Made by a program: the position numbers and the translations under genes
Assembly (NCBI RefSeq): GCF_006494775.1
Contig: NZ_CP041146.1
Location: forward strand, 2,046,001-2,110,000
Source: Nocardioides humi
GTDB taxonomy: Bacteria; Actinomycetota; Actinomycetes; Propionibacteriales; Nocardioidaceae
Length of the DNA stretch: 64,000 nt
Direction: 5' to 3'
Notes under the pieces: model-generated
What the model was told of the DNA's origin: nothing
Databases searched by the model: none
The model's input: the letters and a program-made list of their open reading frames with translations, nothing else
In this document: one piece after another, positions 37,359-46,438 of the stretch
Position numbering within the stretch: position 1 is the first letter of the stretch
Layout of the letters: each line of letters begins with the position of its first letter

Positions 37359-38327
37359 ATGTCCGACGAGATCCCCCTCATCGAAGCCCCGAAGTCCCGC
37401 CTGCCGCTCGTGATCGGCGTGGCGGTCGCCGTGCTCGCCGTGATCGCGGCCGCGATCTTCCTCGCCACCCGCGACGGCGACGACACCCGCCGCGCGACCG
37501 GCGGCGACGGTGCGACGGAGCTGTCGCAGGACGACCCGGTCAAGGTCGTGCTCGGCACGGTCGGCGCGAGCGACCCGTACTGGAAGACCTTCCAGGACGC
37601 CGCGGAGGAGGCCGGCATCGAGCTGGAGATCCGGGACTTCTCGGAGTACCCGCTGCCGAACCCCGCTCTGGCCGAGGGCGAGCTGGACGCCAACCAGTTC
37701 CAGCACATCGTCTACCTCGCGGAGTACAACGTCGCCAACGACGACGACCTCGTGCCGCTCGGCTCGACGGCGATCTACCCGCTGGGCCTGTACTCCCAGA
37801 AGTACGACGACGTCGCCGACATCCCCGACGGCGAGACCGTGATCGTCCCCGACGACGACTCCAACCAGGCCCGCGGCCTGCTCGTGCTGCAGTCGGCCGG
37901 CCTGATCTCGCTGAAGGACGGCGGCTCGATCTTCTCGACGATCGCCGACGTCGACAAGGCGGCCTCGCGGGTCGAGGTGAAGGCGCTGCAGGCCGATCTC
38001 ACCCCGACCTCGCTGCCCGACGTGGCCGGCGCGATCATCAACAACGACTTCGTCGAGGACGCCGGCCTGTCCTTCGACGACGCGATCGCCGTCGACGACC
38101 CGAGCGACCCGAAGGCGGTGCCGTACGTCAACATCTTCGCCGTCCGCGCCGAGGACAAGGACAACCCGGTGCTGCAGCGGCTGGTCGAGGTCTACCAGCA
38201 GACGCAGGCCGTGCTCGACGGCGTCGACGAGGCCTCCGGCGACACCGCCGAGTTCGTCACGCTGAGCCAGGCCGACCTCGAGAAGAGCCTGCACGAGGTC
38301 GAGGCGCAGATCCGCGAGCAGAAGTGA
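37359..38327 (+). CDS. metQ: MetQ/NlpA-family methionine-binding protein with membrane anchor
   Basis: 322 aa. It has the NlpA-family fold motifs DPVKVVLGTVGASDPYWKTF, EIRDFSEYPLPNPALAEGELDANQFQHIVYL, TAIYPLGLYSQKY, DIPDGETVIVPDDDSNQARGLLVLQ and NNDFVEDAG. Unlike usual MetQ it has no lipobox Cys; residues 15-36 (LPLVIGVAVAVLAVIAAAIFL) form an N-terminal membrane anchor. It delivers methionine to the MetNI transporter encoded next; metN begins inside its stop codon (GTGA). Confidence 0.9.
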   Translation: MSDEIPLIEAPKSRLPLVIGVAVAVLAVIAAAIFLATRDGDDTRRATGGDGATELSQDDPVKVVLGTVGASDPYWKTFQDAAEEAGIELEIRDFSEYPLPNPALAEGELDANQFQHIVYLAEYNVANDDDLVPLGSTAIYPLGLYSQKYDDVADIPDGETVIVPDDDSNQARGLLVLQSAGLISLKDGGSIFSTIADVDKAASRVEVKALQADLTPTSLPDVAGAIINNDFVEDAGLSFDDAIAVDDPSDPKAVPYVNIFAVRAEDKDNPVLQRLVEVYQQTQAVLDGVDEASGDTAEFVTLSQADLEKSLHEVEAQIREQK

Positions 38328-39373
38328 CCGAGCCCCTGGTCGAGCCGCTGGTCGAGCTGCGCGGCGTCGTCAAGGAGTTCCCCGGCGCCCGCCGCGGCGA
38401 CCCGGCACACCGCGCCGTCGACGGCGTGGACCTGCGCGTGGAGTCGGGCGAGATCTTCGCGATCATCGGCTACTCCGGCGCCGGCAAGTCGACCCTGGTG
38501 CGGCTGGTCAACGCCCTCGAGCCGGTCACCTCGGGGAGCGTGGTGGTCGACGGCGTCGACGTCACCGCGCTCTCCGAGCGCAGCCTGCGCGAGCTGCGGC
38601 TCGGGATCGGGATGGTGTTCCAGCAGTTCAACCTGATGGAGTCGCGCACCGTCTGGGGCAACCTCGCGTTCCCGCTGGTCGTGGCCGGCCGGTCGCGGGC
38701 CGAGCAGCAGCGGCGGATCTCCGAGCTGCTGCACTTCGTCGGGCTCGCCGACAAGGCGCACGCCCGGGTCAGCGAGCTGTCCGGCGGCCAGAAGCAGCGG
38801 GTCGGGATCGCCCGCGCGCTGGCGACCGAGCCGCGGCTGCTGCTCGCCGACGAGGCCACCAGCGCGCTCGACCCCGACACCACCCGCGACGTGCTCGACC
38901 TGCTCGCGCGGGTCAACCGCGAGCTCGGCATCACCATCCTGCTAATCACCCACGAGATGGACGTCGTACGACGCATCGCCCACCGGGTCGCGGTGATGGA
39001 GGACGGCCGGGTGGTCGAGCAGGGCCGCGCGGTCGACCTGTTCGCGGACCCGCAGCACCCGGTGACCCGGCGCTTCGTCGGCACCGTGGTGGACGACCTG
39101 CCCGCTCCCGACGTCCTCGCCGCGCTGCGCGAGCGCCACCCCGGCCGGTTCGTGCGGCTGGCGCTCCGGCAGCAGCAGGTGCGCCAGTCCGAGGTGTTCG
39201 CGACCCTCCTGCGCCACCAGGTGGGCTTCGAGCTCGTCTACGGCGGCATCGAGGAGGTCCAGGGCACCACCTTCGGCAACCTGACCCTCGCCCTCACCGG
39301 CGACGCCGGCGCGATCGACCGCGCCCTCGCCGAGATCGGCTCCCTCGTGGAGTGGACGGAGGTGGCGCGATGA
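38324..39373 (+). CDS. metN: Methionine ABC transporter ATP-binding protein
   Basis: 349 aa from the GTG overlapping the metQ stop. Walker A (GYSGAGKSTLVR), Q-loop (FQQFNLMESRT), signature LSGGQKQRVGIARAL, Walker B (LLLADEATSALD) and the switch His (LLITHEMD). The C-terminal about 80 aa (RFVRLALRQQQVRQSEVFATL) form the NIL methionine-sensing domain that inhibits transport in MetN. Its stop overlaps metI (ATGA). Confidence 0.95.
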   Translation: MTEPLVEPLVELRGVVKEFPGARRGDPAHRAVDGVDLRVESGEIFAIIGYSGAGKSTLVRLVNALEPVTSGSVVVDGVDVTALSERSLRELRLGIGMVFQQFNLMESRTVWGNLAFPLVVAGRSRAEQQRRISELLHFVGLADKAHARVSELSGGQKQRVGIARALATEPRLLLADEATSALDPDTTRDVLDLLARVNRELGITILLITHEMDVVRRIAHRVAVMEDGRVVEQGRAVDLFADPQHPVTRRFVGTVVDDLPAPDVLAALRERHPGRFVRLALRQQQVRQSEVFATLLRHQVGFELVYGGIEEVQGTTFGNLTLALTGDAGAIDRALAEIGSLVEWTEVAR

Positions 39374-40047
39374 CCGCTCTCGCCCTCGACACCCGGCTCG
39401 GCGAGCTGCAGCCGGAGTTCTGGCAGGCGGCCGGCGAGACGCTGATCATGGCGACGACCGCGCTGCTGCTCGGCGGCCTGCTCGGCCTGGGGCTCGGCCT
39501 GGGCCTCTACCTCACCCGCAAGGGCGGCCTCTACGCCAGCCGCCCGGCGTACGTCGTCCTCAACGTGGTCGTGAACTTCTTCCGCCCGATCCCGTTCGTC
39601 ATCTTCGTCGCGGCGCTGCAGCCGCTCGCCCGGGTCGTCGTCGGCACCGGCATCGGCACGCCGGCCGCGACCTTCGCGATCGTGGTCGCCGCGACCTTCG
39701 GCATCAGCCGGATCGTCGAGCAGAACCTGGTCACCGTCAGCCCCGGCGTCATCGAGGCCGCCCGCGCGATGGGCGCCAGCCGCTCCCGGATCACCTTCGC
39801 CGTGCTGGTCCCCGAGGCCCTCGGCCCGCTCGTCCTCGGCTACACCTTCGCCTTCGTCGCGATCGTCGACATGACCGCGATCGCCGGTGTCGTGGCCGGC
39901 GGCGGCCTGGGGTCGTTCGCGCAGCGCTTCGGGTTCCGCCAGTTCGACAACATCGTGATGTGGGCCTCGATCCTGGTCCTCGTGGCCCTGGTGATGGTCA
40001 TCCAGCTCGGCGGCAACCTGCTGGCCCGCAAGGTGCTGCGCCGCTGA
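39370..40047 (+). CDS. metI: Methionine ABC transporter permease
   Basis: 225 aa from ATG 39,370. About five membrane helices and the permease coupling loop EAARAMGASRSRITFAVLVPEALG, then FAFVAIVDMTAIAGVVAGGGLG and IQLGGNLLARKVLRR, which are MetI features. Last gene of the metQNI operon, followed by a strong hairpin. Confidence 0.95.
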   Translation: MTALALDTRLGELQPEFWQAAGETLIMATTALLLGGLLGLGLGLGLYLTRKGGLYASRPAYVVLNVVVNFFRPIPFVIFVAALQPLARVVVGTGIGTPAATFAIVVAATFGISRIVEQNLVTVSPGVIEAARAMGASRSRITFAVLVPEALGPLVLGYTFAFVAIVDMTAIAGVVAGGGLGSFAQRFGFRQFDNIVMWASILVLVALVMVIQLGGNLLARKVLRR

Positions 40048-40055
40048 TCCCGACC

Positions 40056-40114
40056 GCGCCCCATGCGAATTCGTCGTGATCCGGGCGATCTGACGACGAA
40101 TTCGCATGGGGCGC
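40056..40114. terminator. Bidirectional terminator-like palindrome (dispersed repeat)
   Basis: Two perfect 22-bp arms (40,056-40,077 and 40,093-40,114; gcgccccatgcgaattcgtc... and its complement) separated by 15 bp lie between the converging metI and tauD-like genes. The same arm sequence occurs in the hairpin at 46,370-46,430, so it is a dispersed palindromic unit as well as a likely terminator. Confidence 0.8.
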
Positions 40115-40128
40115 CGCAAACGGGGAGG

Positions 40129-41082
40129 TCAGGAGATCAGCTCGTCGATGCGGGTGTACGCCGAGGCGTCGCCCGCGACCATCGTCGAGGGGCGGCCGTC
40201 GATCGAGACCGGCACGTCGCCCTGGACGGTGATCCGGCGCATCTCGCGCGGCTGGTGGTCGAAGTCGGCCACGGCGTAGTGCTGCGTGGACCGGTTGTCC
40301 CACATCGCGACGTCGCCGGGCGCCCAGCGCCAGCGCACCGTGTTCTCCAGCTTGGTGATCCGGTTCTGCAGCAGGTTGAACAGCGCGATGGACTCGGTGG
40401 AGCCGAAGCCCTCGAAGGACTTCACGAAGTTCCCGAGCAGGAGCGACCGCTCGCCGGTCTCGGGGTGCACGTGCACGACCGGGTGCCGGGTCTCGAAGAT
40501 CTGGGAGGCGAAGTCCTCGCGGGTGTAGTTCGCGTCGGGCTGGTCGTGCTCCTCGTCCCGCTGGGCGTAGTCGTAGGAGTTCGTGTGGACCGCCCAGAGC
40601 CGGTCGACCAGCGCCCGGAGCGGCTCGGGCAGGCCGTCGTACGCCGTGACGGTGTTGGCCCACACCGTGTTGCCGCCGAAGTCCGGCAGCACCACGGAGC
40701 GCAGCACGCTGATGGCCGGCACCCGGTCGACGAAGGACACGTCGGTGTGCCAGCTGTTCGCGGCCATCCCCCGGTTCGCGGTCACCCGGAGGACCCGGGC
40801 GCTGCCGGTGTTGACCGTCGGGTGCGCGGTCGTCAGCGGGCCGAGGAGCTCGGCGAAGTCGGCGTGGCTCTCGTCGTCCAGGTGGTGCTGGCCGCGGAAG
40901 AAGACGACCTTGTGGCGCAGCAGCGCAGCGCGGACGGCGGCGAGACGGCCGGGGCCGAGGTCGCCGCCGAGGCGGACGCCCTCGATCTCCGCGCCCAGGC
41001 TGCCCCCGAGCTGCCGGACCGTGATCGGTCCGTCAGCGAGCGCCTCGGCCGGGGCGTCGAAGCGGTGGCTGGTGATGGTCAC
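40129..41082 (-). CDS. TauD/TfdA-family Fe(II)/2-oxoglutarate dioxygenase
   Basis: 317 aa. Iron ligands are in NSWHTDVSF (His-x-Asp) and [15 protein letters not shown] (His); a 2-oxoglutarate-binding Arg is in [11 protein letters not shown]. The pattern [21 protein letters not shown] fits taurine dioxygenases and alkylsulfatases. It would release sulfite or sulfate from organosulfur compounds. It sits between methionine and betaine transporters and follows the betaine operon on the same strand. Confidence 0.88.
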   Translation of the reverse strand: MTITSHRFDAPAEALADGPITVRQLGGSLGAEIEGVRLGGDLGPGRLAAVRAALLRHKVVFFRGQHHLDDESHADFAELLGPLTTAHPTVNTGSARVLRVTANRGMAANSWHTDVSFVDRVPAISVLRSVVLPDFGGNTVWANTVTAYDGLPEPLRALVDRLWAVHTNSYDYAQRDEEHDQPDANYTREDFASQIFETRHPVVHVHPETGERSLLLGNFVKSFEGFGSTESIALFNLLQNRITKLENTVRWRWAPGDVAMWDNRSTQHYAVADFDHQPREMRRITVQGDVPVSIDGRPSTMVAGDASAYTRIDELIS

Positions 41083-41096
41083 GGGGTCCTCCTCGG

Positions 41097-41144
41097 GTGG
41101 TGGATGTGGTCAGTGGTGGATGTGGTCAGTGGTGGATGTGGTCA
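41097..41144. repeat. Three tandem 16-bp repeats
   Basis: ggtggatgtggtcagt occurs three times head to tail between the betaine permease stop and the dioxygenase start. It is a small minisatellite that could change the spacing of the two genes. Confidence 0.9.
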
Positions 41145-42056
41145 GGCGGTGGCCGGCAGGGCGGTCTCGGCCACGGAGGCGGGAGCGGGCGGACGACGGC
41201 GACCGAGCCGGGGCCACCACGACGGGTTGCCGCGGCCCTGGCCGCCGAGCGCGCCGGAGACGCGGTCCAGGTAGATCGCGATGATGACGACGGCGAGACC
41301 GCCCTCGATGGACGCGCCGATCTGCAGGCCCTGGACGGCGTTGACCACGACGCCGCCGAGGCCGGCGCCGCCGACCAGGCCGGCGATGACCACCATCGAG
41401 AGGGCGAGCATGATGACCTGGTTGACGCCGGTCATGATCGACGCCCGTGCCAGGGGCAGCTGCACCTCGCGCAGCACCTCCCACCGGGAGGCGCCGAAGG
41501 CCTGCGCCGCCTCGACCGTCTCCGGGTCGACCTGGTTGATGCCGAGCTGGGTCAGCCGGACGGCGGGTGGCACGGAGAACACGATGGTGGCCACCAGGCC
41601 GGGTGCGTCGCCGACGCCGAAGAACAGGATCGTCGGCAGCAGGTAGACGAAGACGGGCAGGGTCTGCATCAGGTCGAGCACCGGACGCAGCACCGCCCGC
41701 ACCGGCCCCGAGAACGCGCTCCAGATGCCGAGCGGGATCCCGACGAGCAGCGCGATGGCGGCCGCGACGATGACCGAGGTCGTCGACTGCAGGGTCTCCG
41801 TCCACAGGTCCATCGACTCGATGAGCAGCAGACCGGCGACGAGCAGCGCGGTGAGCACGAGCCGCCGCGTGGCCAGCAGGGCGATCAGGCCGAGCACGAC
41901 GATCATCGCGGCCGGCGTGAGAGCCGTCAGCACGTCGTACACGGTGCGGAGCAGGAAGTTGAGCACGTCCTTGACTCCGTCGAAGAAGCCGGCGAAGTGC
42001 TCGGTGAGGAAGTCGATGAGGTCCTCACCGCGGGCACCGATGCGCAGGTCAGGCAT
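41142..42056 (-). CDS. proW: Glycine betaine/proline ABC transporter permease
   Basis: 304 aa with six or more membrane helices. ProW features: an N-terminal helical extension, WTETLQSTTSVIVAAAIALL, LQTxP-like DLMQTLPVFVYLLPTILFFG and the coupling loop VEAAQAFGASRWEVLREVQLPLA. It overlaps the ATPase gene by 8 bp. Confidence 0.92.
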   Translation of the reverse strand: MPDLRIGARGEDLIDFLTEHFAGFFDGVKDVLNFLLRTVYDVLTALTPAAMIVVLGLIALLATRRLVLTALLVAGLLLIESMDLWTETLQSTTSVIVAAAIALLVGIPLGIWSAFSGPVRAVLRPVLDLMQTLPVFVYLLPTILFFGVGDAPGLVATIVFSVPPAVRLTQLGINQVDPETVEAAQAFGASRWEVLREVQLPLARASIMTGVNQVIMLALSMVVIAGLVGGAGLGGVVVNAVQGLQIGASIEGGLAVVIIAIYLDRVSGALGGQGRGNPSWWPRLGRRRPPAPASVAETALPATA

Positions 42057-43266
42057 GAGCGGGCTCCCGGGCGGTGGAGAGGGCGGACAGGATCACGGCG
42101 CGCGGGACGACGCCCAGCAGGCGGCCGTCGTCGTCGAGCACGGTGAGCGGGACGACGCGGCGGCCGGCCAGGTGCATGACGTCGCCGACCACGGTGGTCG
42201 GCTCGATCCGGTCGTACGGCGCACCGACGGCGTCGCCGAGATCGGCCGCGCCGCGGTGCGCCAGGTCGGCGAGCCGGTCGTCGGTCGCGACGCCGAGGAG
42301 GCGCTGCTGGTCGTCGACCACGAAGGCGCCGTTGACCTCGTTCTGGCCGAGCCGGACCAGGGCGTCGGCGGGGCGCTCGGCGACGTGCAGCACCAGTCGG
42401 GCCGGCCGCAGCAGGTCGGTCGCCGACAGCACGCGGGCCCGGTCGACGTCGGCGACGAACTCGCTGACGTAGTCGTCGGCCGGGTGGGCGACGATCTCCG
42501 GTCCCGGCGCCAGCTGGACCACCTCGCCGTCGCGCATCACCATGACCCGGTCGCCGATCCGCATCGCCTCGTTGAGGTCGTGGGTGACGAAGACCGTCGT
42601 CCGCGCCTCCTCGGCCTGCAGCTGGACCAGCAGGTCCTGCATGTCGCGGCGGATGAGCGGGTCGAGCGCCGAGAACGGCTCGTCCATGAGCAGGATCGGC
42701 GGGTCGATGGCGAGGGCCCTGGCCAGCCCGACCCGCTGCCGCATGCCGCCGGAGAGCTCGTGGGGGAACTTGTCCCCGCGTCCGGACAGGCCGACCTTCT
42801 CCAGGGCGGCGTCCGCGCGGTCGCGGCGCTCGTCCCGGCCGACGCCGCGCACCTTGAGCCCGTACGCCGCGTTGTCGCGGACCGTGCGGTGCGGGAAGAG
42901 CGAGAAGTGCTGGAAGACCATGCCGATCTTCTCGTTGCGCACCTCCCGCAGCCGGGCCGGCGAGACCTTCGTGACGTCCTCGCCGTCGATGAGCAGCTCA
43001 CCGGCGCTGGGCTCGTTGAGCAGGTTGATCATCCGCAGCACGGTGGACTTGCCGGAGCCGGACAGGCCCATCACGACGAACATCTCGCCGCGGGCGATGG
43101 CGAAGTCGACGTCGTGGGCGCCGAGGTAGCCGCCGGCCGCGGCGGCCGCCGTACGCGGGTCGTCGCTGGCGAGCGCCCGGGCGCTGGCGCGGGCGCCGAG
43201 GCCGTAGACCTTCGACAGCGAGCGTCCCACGATCGCCGGCTGCTGGTCCGTGGTCGACGCGGTCAT
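42049..43266 (-). CDS. proV: Glycine betaine/proline ABC transporter ATP-binding protein
   Basis: 405 aa from ATG 43,266, which overlaps the proX stop (ATGA). It has an N-terminal extension, Walker A (GLSGSGKSTVLR), signature LSGGMRQRVGLARAL and Walker B (ILLMDEPFSALDPLIRRDMQ). Two C-terminal CBS domains (LVRLGQNEVNGAFVVDDQQ, TTVVGDVMHL) would sense ionic strength or nucleotides in ProV/OpuAA proteins. Confidence 0.93.
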   Translation of the reverse strand: MTASTTDQQPAIVGRSLSKVYGLGARASARALASDDPRTAAAAAGGYLGAHDVDFAIARGEMFVVMGLSGSGKSTVLRMINLLNEPSAGELLIDGEDVTKVSPARLREVRNEKIGMVFQHFSLFPHRTVRDNAAYGLKVRGVGRDERRDRADAALEKVGLSGRGDKFPHELSGGMRQRVGLARALAIDPPILLMDEPFSALDPLIRRDMQDLLVQLQAEEARTTVFVTHDLNEAMRIGDRVMVMRDGEVVQLAPGPEIVAHPADDYVSEFVADVDRARVLSATDLLRPARLVLHVAERPADALVRLGQNEVNGAFVVDDQQRLLGVATDDRLADLAHRGAADLGDAVGAPYDRIEPTTVVGDVMHLAGRRVVPLTVLDDDGRLLGVVPRAVILSALSTAREPAHA

Positions 43267-44252
43267 GACGCGAGCTTCTCGGCGCCCGGGGAGCCGTCCT
43301 CGGCCTCGACGCCGTCGAGGAACTGCGCCACCTTCTCGGGGTTGGCCTCGATCCACGCCGCGGCGATGTCGTCGAGCTCCTTGCCCTCCTTGTCGTGGGC
43401 GAAGTAGAACTCGCCCGCCTCGTCGGTGGTGAAGGTCAGGTTGCCGAGGAACTCGTTGATCTCCGGGTTGTCCTCGGCGAAGCCCTTGCGGGTGATGGTG
43501 CGGATCTCCCCGGCTCCGCCCCACACACCCTCGGGATCCTCGAGGAAGACGGTGTCGAACTGGACCGTCATCCAGTGCGGACTCCAGGCGAGGAAGACGA
43601 TCGGGTCGCCGGCCTTCTGCGACTTCTCGACCTGGGCCAGCATCGCCGGCGTACCGCTGGCGACCAGCTCCCAGTCGCCGAGGCCGTAGGCGTCGGCGTC
43701 GATCGCCTTCTGGATGGTCTCGTTGCCGGGCGTGCCGGCCTCGATGCCGTAGATCTTGCGGCCGAAGGCGTCGGCGTGGGCGTCCAGATCGGCCAGGGAC
43801 GCGATCTGGAGCTCCTTCGCGACGTCGCCGGGCACAGCGGGTGCGTACTCGGTGCCCTCCACGATCGTCGAGACCACCTCGACGTCCCCCGCGTCGATGG
43901 CCTCCCCGAAGGTCGGCTCCTGGGAGGGCCACCAGTTGCCGAGGTAGGCATCCACCTGGCCCTTGGTGATCGCGGCCGCGCCGGTCTCGACCGACAGGTT
44001 CTCCTTGATCGACGCCTGGTAGCCGAGCTCCTTCAGGATCTGCACGGCGATCCGGTTCTCGACCTGGAGGTCGACCCAGGGCTGCTCGGCGAAGACCACC
44101 GATCCCTGCTCACCGCCGGAGGAGCCCGAGGCGAAGGCGTCGTCCTTGTCACCGGAGTCGGCGCAGCCCGTCGCGGTCAACGCGACGGCGGCCGCACACG
44201 CCGCGATTCGACGTCCGAGGCGAGTGGTCGGAGCGGTCGGGGTCGTCCTCAT
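43263..44252 (-). CDS. proX: Glycine betaine-binding lipoprotein
   Basis: 329 aa from the ATG (44,252) five bases after aggag. The signal peptide ends in the lipobox LTATGC. Ligand-cage aromatics are visible: QPWVDLQVENR, YLGNWWPSQEP and AWSPHWMTVQFD. It captures quaternary-amine osmolytes for ProVW. First gene of the proXVW operon. Confidence 0.92.
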   Translation of the reverse strand: MRTTPTAPTTRLGRRIAACAAAVALTATGCADSGDKDDAFASGSSGGEQGSVVFAEQPWVDLQVENRIAVQILKELGYQASIKENLSVETGAAAITKGQVDAYLGNWWPSQEPTFGEAIDAGDVEVVSTIVEGTEYAPAVPGDVAKELQIASLADLDAHADAFGRKIYGIEAGTPGNETIQKAIDADAYGLGDWELVASGTPAMLAQVEKSQKAGDPIVFLAWSPHWMTVQFDTVFLEDPEGVWGGAGEIRTITRKGFAEDNPEINEFLGNLTFTTDEAGEFYFAHDKEGKELDDIAAAWIEANPEKVAQFLDGVEAEDGSPGAEKLAS

Positions 44253-44327
44253 GGCTTCTCCTGACGAGGGTCGTGTCGCCGCCGGGCCGGAGCGCCCAGC
44301 GTCACAATCCATCAATACCGGATAAAG

Positions 44328-44357
44328 ACACTAGAGATTGACGACTTAGAAGATCAA
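44328..44357 (-). promoter_or_regulatory. Probable promoter of the proXVW operon
   Basis: Minus strand TTGATC (44,352-44,357), an 18-bp spacer and TAGTGT (44,328-44,333) in an A/T-rich patch that stands out from the surrounding GC-rich DNA. About 75 bp upstream of the proX ATG. Confidence 0.45.
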
Positions 44358-44410
44358 GCGCGGTCGCCGGTCGAGCCAGACCGGTATCCGAGTGAACCCA
44401 TAGATGCTCT

Positions 44411-45295
44411 CTATGAGTCGCCGGCGAAGAGCTCCTGTGCGCCGGCGACGAACTGCGCCGCGACCGGGTCCAGCTCGCCCCGGCGCCAGACCAGGGACAC
44501 CCGCGCCTGCGAGGGCCGGTCCAGGCGCACCTTGGGCGCGCCCTCCCGGCGCGCCGCGGCCGCCAGGCCCTCGGGCAGGAGGGCCACTCCCGCCCCGGCC
44601 AGCACCAGCGGCACGACCGACGCCACGTGCGCGGTCGTGATCGCGACGTCCCCGGGCCGGCCGGCCTCGTCCAGGCGCTGGTCGAGGAGGTCGCGCAGCG
44701 CCGTCCCCTCGGGGGTCGAGATCAGTCCGCGGTCGGCGAGCTCGTCGACGCTGATCGTCGCGGCGTGCCAGGCCGTGCCCGGCGGGAGGACGGCGACGAG
44801 CTCCTGGTCGAGGACGAACTGGGCATCGAACACACCGGCCGGCGTAGGTCCGTCGAGCAGTCCGAACTGGGCCTCGCCCGAGCGGACCTGCTCGAGGACG
44901 TCGGCGCGATGCCGCGGGTCGGTCACCACGACCTGGACGCCGGGGAGCACCTGACGGAAGGCCGCGAGGATCGGAGCGAGCGGCTCGATCGCCCACAGTG
45001 TGCTGGCGACGATCCGCAGCTCGCCGTGTCCGTCGGCGCCCAGCGAGCGCACCGCACCCGCGGCCAGGCCGAACGAGCGGACGGTGCGTCGCGCCGGACC
45101 GACGAGCGCCTCGCCGGCCGGGGTCAGCCGGACGCCGCGCCCCAGCCGCTCGAACAGCTCGGCGCCCAGCTCCCGCTCCAGGGTCCGCAGCGCATAGGAC
45201 AGCGAGGGCTGGGCGACACGCAGCCGCGCGGCCGCGCGGGTGATGCTGCCCGCCTCCGCGATGGCGAGGAAGAACTCCAGCTGCCGGCGCTCCAC
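44411..45295 (-). CDS. LysR-family transcriptional regulator
   Basis: 294 aa from the GTG at 45,295 (VERRQLEFFLAIAEAGSITR). An N-terminal LysR HTH (AAARLRVAQPSLSYALRTLERELGAELFERLGRG) and a type 2 periplasmic-binding-like effector domain are clear. It lies 20 bp after the SMR gene and upstream of the betaine operon on the same strand; its target is not known. Confidence 0.9.
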   Translation of the reverse strand: MERRQLEFFLAIAEAGSITRAAARLRVAQPSLSYALRTLERELGAELFERLGRGVRLTPAGEALVGPARRTVRSFGLAAGAVRSLGADGHGELRIVASTLWAIEPLAPILAAFRQVLPGVQVVVTDPRHRADVLEQVRSGEAQFGLLDGPTPAGVFDAQFVLDQELVAVLPPGTAWHAATISVDELADRGLISTPEGTALRDLLDQRLDEAGRPGDVAITTAHVASVVPLVLAGAGVALLPEGLAAAARREGAPKVRLDRPSQARVSLVWRRGELDPVAAQFVAGAQELFAGDS

Positions 45296-45315
45296 GCCGT
45301 CACCCGCCCCCGGAC

Positions 45316-45639
45316 TCAGCCATGGCGCGCGCCGAGCTCGAGCAGGACGACTCCGACCACCACGAAGCCGAGGCCGCCGACCTGCACCATCGTGAGGGAC
45401 TCCCCGAAGACGACGAGGCCGAGCACCGCGATCGCGGCGACACCCAGGCCGGACCACACGGCGTACGCCGTGCCGAGCTGCATGCCGCGCACCAGCGCCT
45501 GGGACAGGAAGTAGAACGCGGCGACGTACCCCACGACCACCACGACCGACGGCCCGAGCCGGGTGAACCCGTCCGACGCGCGCAGCGACAGGGTCGCGAC
45601 GACCTCACTGGCGATCGCGGCCAGCAGCCACCACCACAC
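45316..45639 (-). CDS. Small multidrug resistance (SMR) family exporter
   Basis: 107 aa from the GTG (45,639) after ggagac. Four membrane helices: WWWLLAAIASEVVATLSLRA carries the essential SMR Glu, then FYFLSQALVRGMQLGTAYAVWSG and VVFGESLTMVQVGGLGFVVVG. It acts as a dimer exchanging protons for cationic drugs or guanidinium. Probably cotranscribed with the lysR gene after it. Confidence 0.9.
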   Translation of the reverse strand: MWWWLLAAIASEVVATLSLRASDGFTRLGPSVVVVVGYVAAFYFLSQALVRGMQLGTAYAVWSGLGVAAIAVLGLVVFGESLTMVQVGGLGFVVVGVVLLELGARHG

Positions 45640-45713
45640 GGTGTCTCCTCTCGACGGGCCGATCCCATCACAGCGCCGGTGCATGGCGGCGCGGCCAGGG
45701 GTAGGCATCCAGC

Positions 45714-46364
45714 ATGACCGGCCCACTCATCCGGCGTACCTCCGCCCTCGCCCTGCTGCTCGCCCTCGGCGCCACCGCCCTGGCCGGCTGCGGCTCCGAC
45801 GAACCCGACGAGAGCGACTCCACGGCCTCGCCGACCCCGACGGTCACGACGCCCGCTCCCGAGCCGACCACGTCCGAGCCGCCCGCGCCCACGGCCGACG
45901 TGCCCGCGCTGGTGATCCGGCCGGCGGCGATCGGCGATGCGCAGGTCGGGATGACCCGGGCGGAGTGGGAGGCGACCGGGCTGTTCGCCGACGGGGCCGC
46001 GATCTGCGCGGGCGAGCTGATCCACTGGAAGGACGACCCGGACGGCACGGCGCTGCGGGTGCTGACCGACGAGGACGCGACCATCACCCAGCTGTGGGTG
46101 ACCGCGCCCGGTCCGGTCACCGACCACGGCGACCTCCAGGTCGGTTCGACCTACGCCGAGCTCGCGGCGGCGTTCCCGGACATCACCGCCCCGGTGGACG
46201 ACGGCTACGACCAGGCGTCGGTGTACCCGCCCGGCGAGGAGGACGGCCTGCCCTACTTCGGGTTCCTGCTCGGCGCGCCCGCCGACGAGGTCACCGGCGA
46301 CACGCCCATCGCCGCCATCGCGGTCACCGGCGGCACGCCCGCCGACTTCCAGTACGACTGCTGA
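45714..46364 (+). CDS. Lipoprotein of unknown function
   Basis: 216 aa. The signal peptide ends in the lipobox TALAGC, followed by a Pro/Thr/Ser-rich spacer and a domain with IGDAQVGMTRAEWEATGLF, LIHWKDDPDG and VGSTYAELAAAFPDI. These repeats of a G-x-T/S pattern resemble secreted actinobacterial proteins of unknown function. Divergent from the SMR gene. Confidence 0.75.
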   Translation: MTGPLIRRTSALALLLALGATALAGCGSDEPDESDSTASPTPTVTTPAPEPTTSEPPAPTADVPALVIRPAAIGDAQVGMTRAEWEATGLFADGAAICAGELIHWKDDPDGTALRVLTDEDATITQLWVTAPGPVTDHGDLQVGSTYAELAAAFPDITAPVDDGYDQASVYPPGEEDGLPYFGFLLGAPADEVTGDTPIAAIAVTGGTPADFQYDC

Positions 46365-46369
46365 TCCGC

Positions 46370-46430
46370 CGCGCCCCATACGAATTTGCAGCAGATCTGC
46401 TGATTCCACGACGAATTCGCATGGGGCGCG
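46370..46430. terminator. Terminator-like palindrome, second copy of the dispersed unit
   Basis: Arms 46,370-46,386 and 46,414-46,430 (cgcgccccatacgaatt and its complement with one mismatch) lie between the converging lipoprotein and ABC exporter genes. The right arm shares acgaattcgcatggggcgc with the hairpin at 40,056-40,114. Confidence 0.78.
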
Positions 46431-46438
46431 GTTCAGAC

